Source of the DNA: Phycisphaerales bacterium
GTDB taxonomy: Bacteria > Planctomycetota > Phycisphaerae > Phycisphaerales > UBA1924
DNA length: 7,161 bases
Assembly (NCBI GenBank): GCA_025453375.1
Contig: JALOQT010000043.1
Coordinates: 1-7,161, forward strand
Reading direction: 5' to 3'
Below, piece after piece: positions 5,558 through 7,161 of the stretch. Each line of letters begins with the position of its first letter. Position 1 is the first letter of the stretch. The position numbers and the translations under genes are program-made. Under the pieces are notes generated by a model that did not search any database, had not been told where the DNA came from, and saw only the letters and a list, made by a program, of their open reading frames with translations.

Positions 5558-7161
5558 GTGCGCGACGTTCAACAGACTCAGACGGTCCCAGCCCGCAGCC
5601 AGCCCGCCCGCGCCTCGCGCGGCTCGGCTCGCCGCCCGCTTACCGCCGCCGCCGCGCTGGCCGCGATGGCCCTGCTGCCCCTTGCTGCCTGCGAGCACGA
5701 TTCATACATGAATCCCAGCATCACCGGCCGCTGGGAGAACACCCCGACGATCGTGCCCGTGCTGGAGCGCCTCTCGGCCGTTGAAGGCCCCGTCGGTGGC
5801 AACGCCGCCGAATACAGCCCCATCACCCAGGCCGACCTCATCCCCGAGGCTGATGCCTATCGCATCGACGCGGGTGACGGCCTGGAAGTCCTCGTCAACG
5901 AACTGTTCAGCCCCAACATTCAGGAACGCTACGAGCGCCTCGTCGACCCGCGCGGGATGATCGAACTGCCCAACGTGCCCAGCGTCTACGTCGCGGGCAT
6001 GACGGCTGACGAAGCCAGCCAGGCCATCTCGCGGGCCTACAAGGCTCGGCGAATCCTGACGGATCCGATCATCGCCGTCTCGGTCCCCGCACGCCGCAAG
6101 CAGACCTTCCACCTCATGGGTGGTGTCAACGCGCCGGGCACCTACGGCATTCCGCGTCCGGACTTCCGCCTGCTCGAAGCGATCACGCAGGGCGGCCGGT
6201 TCACCGAATACACCCAGTGGGTCTACGTCATCCGCGCCACGCCGCTGAGTGATCGCGCTGCTGGCCGCGTCCGCCCGCTGGGCGCGATGGAGCCCGAGGC
6301 CGTGATCCCCGCTGGCCCGGCCAAGGTCGTCGACGCCCCCGCCGGCATGACGCCCGCCCGCCCGCGTGAGAGCGTGATCGACCTGATCGATTCGCTCGGC
6401 GCCCCGGATAAGAACTCGACCAAGCCGGCGATCTACCCGAGCATGTATGCGACGCAGGACGGCGCCGCCCCGGTCCCCGTGATCGATATCGACGCCGTCT
6501 CGCGCAACACGACCACGACGACGACGACCACGACCGCCGCCCCGGTGGTCAACCGCGTCAGCGACTCTGGCAGCATGATGACCAGCACCGGCGGCAGTCG
6601 CTGGGTCTTCGTCGATGGCCAGTGGGTTGCTGCTGGCTCGCGCATCGGTGGTGGCACGGCTGGCGGTGGTGCGACCAGCGCCGCACGCGGCGTGAACGTC
6701 AACCCCGCAGCCGACATCATCAGCCAGCGCGTCATCCGCGTGCCGATGGATGCCCTGCTGTCCGGCTCAGCGATGCACAACATCGTCGTCCGCCCGGGCG
6801 ATGTCATCCGCATCCCGTCGCCGACTGAAGGTCTCGTGTATGTCGAGGGCCAGGTCGCCCGTCCGGGGCCCTATGCCCTGCCGAGTGTCGGCCGTCTGAC
6901 GCTGGTGCGAGCGATCGTCGCCGCCGGCGGCCTTGGCGAGCAGGCCATCCCCGAGCGGATGGAGATCACGCGCTTCGTCGGCCCGGATCGTCAGGCGATC
7001 GTCCGGCTGAACTATCGCGCGATCAAGGAAGGCACCCAGCCGGACTTGTTCCTGCGTGAGGGTGACGTGATCAATGTTGGCACAAACTTCTGGGCACTCC
7101 CGCTGGCGGTCATCCGCAACGGGTTCCGGGCCAGCTACGGCTTCGGGTTCATTCTCGACCG
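5558..7161 (+). CDS. Wza-like polysaccharide export lipoprotein with SLBB domains (3' end outside window)
   Basis: The frame gives 534 complete codons and is still open at the right edge. Residues 1-45 form a lipoprotein signal: an Arg-rich N-region, a hydrophobic stretch (LTAAAALAAMALLPLAAC) and lipobox LAAC with Cys45 as the lipidated residue. Residues ~99-180 match the polysaccharide export domain (DAYRIDAGDGLEVLV, DPRGMIELPNV, AGMTADEASQAISRAY). A first SLBB region starts near 182 (FHLMGGVNAPGTYGIP). A long insert (~226-405) contains nine consecutive Thr (318-326) and the motif RWVFVDGQWV. A second SLBB region follows (VYVEGQVARPGPYALP, ~427-442). The visible end, NGFRASYGFGFILDR, resembles C-termini of planctomycete homologues as I recall them. 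Wza-type proteins form the outer-membrane channel for capsule or exopolysaccharide. Start is GTG with AAGGAG six bases upstream. Partner genes (wzc-like kinase, glycosyltransferases) would lie to the right, outside the window. Confidence 0.9.
   Translation, partial: MRDVQQTQTVPARSQPARASRGSARRPLTAAAALAAMALLPLAACEHDSYMNPSITGRWENTPTIVPVLERLSAVEGPVGGNAAEYSPITQADLIPEADAYRIDAGDGLEVLVNELFSPNIQERYERLVDPRGMIELPNVPSVYVAGMTADEASQAISRAYKARRILTDPIIAVSVPARRKQTFHLMGGVNAPGTYGIPRPDFRLLEAITQGGRFTEYTQWVYVIRATPLSDRAAGRVRPLGAMEPEAVIPAGPAKVVDAPAGMTPARPRESVIDLIDSLGAPDKNSTKPAIYPSMYATQDGAAPVPVIDIDAVSRNTTTTTTTTTAAPVVNRVSDSGSMMTSTGGSRWVFVDGQWVAAGSRIGGGTAGGGATSAARGVNVNPAADIISQRVIRVPMDALLSGSAMHNIVVRPGDVIRIPSPTEGLVYVEGQVARPGPYALPSVGRLTLVRAIVAAGGLGEQAIPERMEITRFVGPDRQAIVRLNYRAIKEGTQPDLFLREGDVINVGTNFWALPLAVIRNGFRASYGFGFILD

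Noticed and set aside
6433..6813. - strand frame with a run of nine valines, looking like a membrane segment
   Set aside because: The valines are the antisense reading of the Thr run of the export lipoprotein, whose own frame has strong domain support.
1..7161. CRISPR arrays, insertion sequences, tRNAs, phage or defence genes
   Set aside because: I saw no regularly spaced repeats, terminal inverted repeats with a transposase, tRNA-like folds or defence-family motifs. All substantial frames are housekeeping or envelope genes.

Overview
The window is GC-rich, high-GC3 bacterial chromosome carrying ordinary cellular genes and no mobile element. Two features suggest a planctomycete-like bacterium, possibly class Phycisphaerae: a bL34 protein with a divergent N-terminus, and a Wza-type export lipoprotein with a large insert. 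GTG starts on rnc and the export gene fit a high-GC genome generally. The lineage is inferred; no rRNA or other taxonomic marker is present.

Layout from left to right. (1) Positions 2-2257, + strand: the 3' part of a FlgN-like flagellar export chaperone gene, then complete flgK (hook-filament junction protein), 27 bp apart. FlgN chaperones hook-associated proteins such as FlgK, so this is probably a flagellar operon entering from the left. (2) Positions 2226-3164, - strand: rnc (RNase III), convergent with flgK and overlapping its end by 32 bp. One normally conserved metal-binding Asp is Ala here. (3) Positions 3165-3717: a 553-bp intergenic region with a short G-rich repeat, a GC-rich hairpin and weak promoter-like sequences. 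(4) Positions 3718-3864, + strand: rpmH (bL34, 48 aa), standing alone without dnaA or rnpA, followed by a strong hairpin. (5) Positions 4056-5204, - strand: lipA (lipoyl synthase), convergent with rpmH, with an N-terminal extension ahead of the conserved core. (6) Positions 5205-5557: a divergent control region with a good sigma-70-type promoter, a possible 31-codon leader ORF and a leader hairpin. (7) Positions 5558-7161, + strand: the 5' part of a Wza-like polysaccharide export lipoprotein with two SLBB regions, running off the right edge.

After the flagellar pair the strand switches at every gene, so rnc, rpmH, lipA and the export gene are probably transcribed separately. They act in different processes: motility, RNA processing, translation, lipoate synthesis and envelope polysaccharide export. 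I found no convincing novel multi-gene system. The points most worth a second look are the RNase III active-site substitution, the isolated rpmH, and the leader of the export gene.
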